Below, in pieces: positions 18,458 to 19,247 of a stretch of 19,247 bases of DNA. Within the stretch, counting starts at the first letter, position 1. Each line of letters starts with the position of its first letter. This DNA comes from Eimeria necatrix (taxonomy: Eukaryota > Apicomplexa > Conoidasida > Eucoccidiorida > Eimeriidae): the NCBI RefSeq assembly GCF_000499385.1, contig NW_013654542.1, forward strand, positions 1-19,247, read 5' to 3'. The position numbers were made by a program, and so were the translations under genes. Under the pieces are notes generated by a model. That model was not told where the DNA came from. It saw only the letters and a list, made by a program, of their open reading frames with translations, and made no database searches.

Positions 18458-18893
18458 GTGTCTGCTTCTACGGCGAGGCGCCTGCTGATGCTGCTGTTGC
18501 TGCTGCTGCTGCTTCTGCGGGCAGCAGCAGCTGGGGGCAGCAGCTGCTGCTTCCCCCAGCCCTCGCTGTGGGTCTGGAGACGATCCCCAAAGCGATCCCC
18601 AATCTGGAGACGATCCCCTTCACGATCCCCGAGACGATCCCCACTTTCGCCATCCCTTGAGGGGCTGCAGGACATGGAGAGGAAGACGGTGGCACGGTGG
18701 CGGCCCTGGAGGCTGCTGCTGCTGCTGCTGCTGCTGCGCCTGCTGCTGCAGCAGCAGCAGCAGCAGCAGCCTCTGGAGACGGCAGCGCGGGGGCCCCCAC
18801 GGCCTTCACTTCTTCTTCCCACAACAGAAGAGGGGGCCCCTCCTCTGCTGCTGCAAGGGGGCCCCCCCAGTCTCCGCCGGCTTCCTTCTGCCG

Positions 18894-18935
<42 letters not shown>

Positions 18936-19057
18936 GAGAGCAGCAGGAGGCGGCAGCGGCGGCGCTGCTGCTGCCCGGCAGCTCGCCAGGAGAGTCTCGA
19001 GGCCTCCAATTAAATTTCGAAGTCCAAATAAATACTCTTCATCCGGGGAGGGATTGT
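16208..19057 (-). CDS. Unrecognised low-complexity protein (Ala/Gln/Ser and Gly/Pro-rich), 5' end outside window
   Basis: Three exons join in phase: 19057-18810, 18705-17474 and 17171-16208 (TAA), about 814 residues; an acceptor (TTTTCAG) before 19057 shows that earlier exons lie beyond the window. Seen: the first exon has the only clearly folded-looking segment, SPDEEYLFGLRNLIGGLETL, then Pro/Ala and Gln runs. Exon 2 has a GDRLGDREGDR repeat (from 18575-18655), then long Ala, Ser and Gln runs with islands such as KRQGSRHTSSEVERGRKRSD and RAEAPFSYTALF. Exon 3 opens RRSFSAPSLCGAETR, then Gly-Ala-Pro/Gly-Gly-Pro repeats from GGGGCCCC tracts, an island FVEMEMLRQGWGPYGPLAGF, and Gln/Arg-rich sequence. 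The TTTAG|GTGAGC donor at 17473 is strong. No family could be named. The last 250 bp may not be coding, since all frames there give Gly/Pro repeats. Confidence 0.55.
17172..17473 (-). other. Intron with TTTA array in the low-complexity gene
   Basis: Begins GTGAGC and ends TTTGGTCTCAG, joining two phase-2 ends. It holds a mixed CAG/CTG cluster at about 17380-17436 and a TTTA tetramer array (plus-strand reading) at about 17205-17295. Confidence 0.7.
18575..18655 (-). repeat. GATCCCC repeat encoding Gly-Asp-Arg units
   Basis: Seven CGATCCCC-like units at 12-18-bp spacing on the plus strand. In the chosen minus frame they encode GDR units separated by short spacers (GDRLGDREGDR). This is one of the few non-homopolymer repeats in the gene. 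Confidence 0.8.
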
Positions 19058-19063
19058 CTGAAA

Positions 19064-19156
19064 AGCAGCAGCAGCAGCAGCAGCAGGAATGGAAACGGGA
19101 GCAGCAGCAGCAACAGCATCTTAATCAGCGGCAGCAGCGGCAGCAGCAGCAGTAGT

Positions 19157-19247
<91 letters not shown>
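19064..19247. repeat. Long (CAG)n cluster at the right edge
   Basis: Mostly uninterrupted CAG on the plus strand with GGAATGG, CAACAG and TAGTAG interruptions, running to the window end. For the minus-strand gene it lies upstream of an acceptor (TTTTCAG at about 19058-19064), so it is read as intron (CTG sense). Confidence 0.85.

Overview
The window looks like nuclear DNA from a coccidian apicomplexan, most likely Eimeria. Dense (CAG)n/(CTG)n runs occur in exons, introns and spacers and encode Ala, Gln and Ser homopolymers. A TTTAGGG telomere-type repeat sits inside the chromosome, genes are intron-rich with GT/AG boundaries, and no bacterial operon layout or rRNA/tRNA gene was seen. The genus is inferred from these habits; no search was run.

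Six multi-exon genes can be supported by reading-frame and splice-phase continuity, and three by family similarity. From left to right: (1) 112-1192, minus: the N-terminal part of an FCP1-type RNA polymerase II CTD phosphatase, with the catalytic part beyond the left edge. (2) 2631-4437, plus: a protein ending in a ribosome-binding factor A (RbfA) domain, probably organellar, with the first exon unresolved. (3) 4990-7659, minus: nine exons encoding about 725 aa of unrecognised protein with a split SH3 domain at its C-terminus. (4) 9316-14175, plus: eight exons encoding an approximately 625-aa UDP-sugar pyrophosphorylase, the best-supported gene. (5) about 14460-15379, minus: an unrecognised protein with a signal peptide, C-terminus unresolved. 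(6) 16208-19057, minus: a very low-complexity unrecognised protein whose 5' end lies beyond the right edge.

Neighbours are mostly divergent or convergent. 1193-2630 is a divergent spacer (plus unresolved 5' exon of gene 2), 7660-9315 is a divergent spacer, and 4438-4989 is a convergent spacer. Genes 4 and 5 converge with almost no space. The genes do not form one pathway: they suggest transcription control (FCP1), organelle ribosome maturation (RbfA) and nucleotide-sugar supply (USP).

The most unusual structure is in intron 4 of the pyrophosphorylase gene. Two abutting perfect hairpins with different stems (29 bp and 21 bp) carry exactly the same 23-nt loop, and the first hairpin buries the 5' splice site. 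Other notable signals are nearly 1 kb of successive AT-rich tandem arrays in intron 5, facing telomere-like repeats upstream of the FCP1 gene, GGGGCCCC-type tracts, and a tendency for triplet repeats to switch from CAG-sense in exons to CTG-sense in introns.
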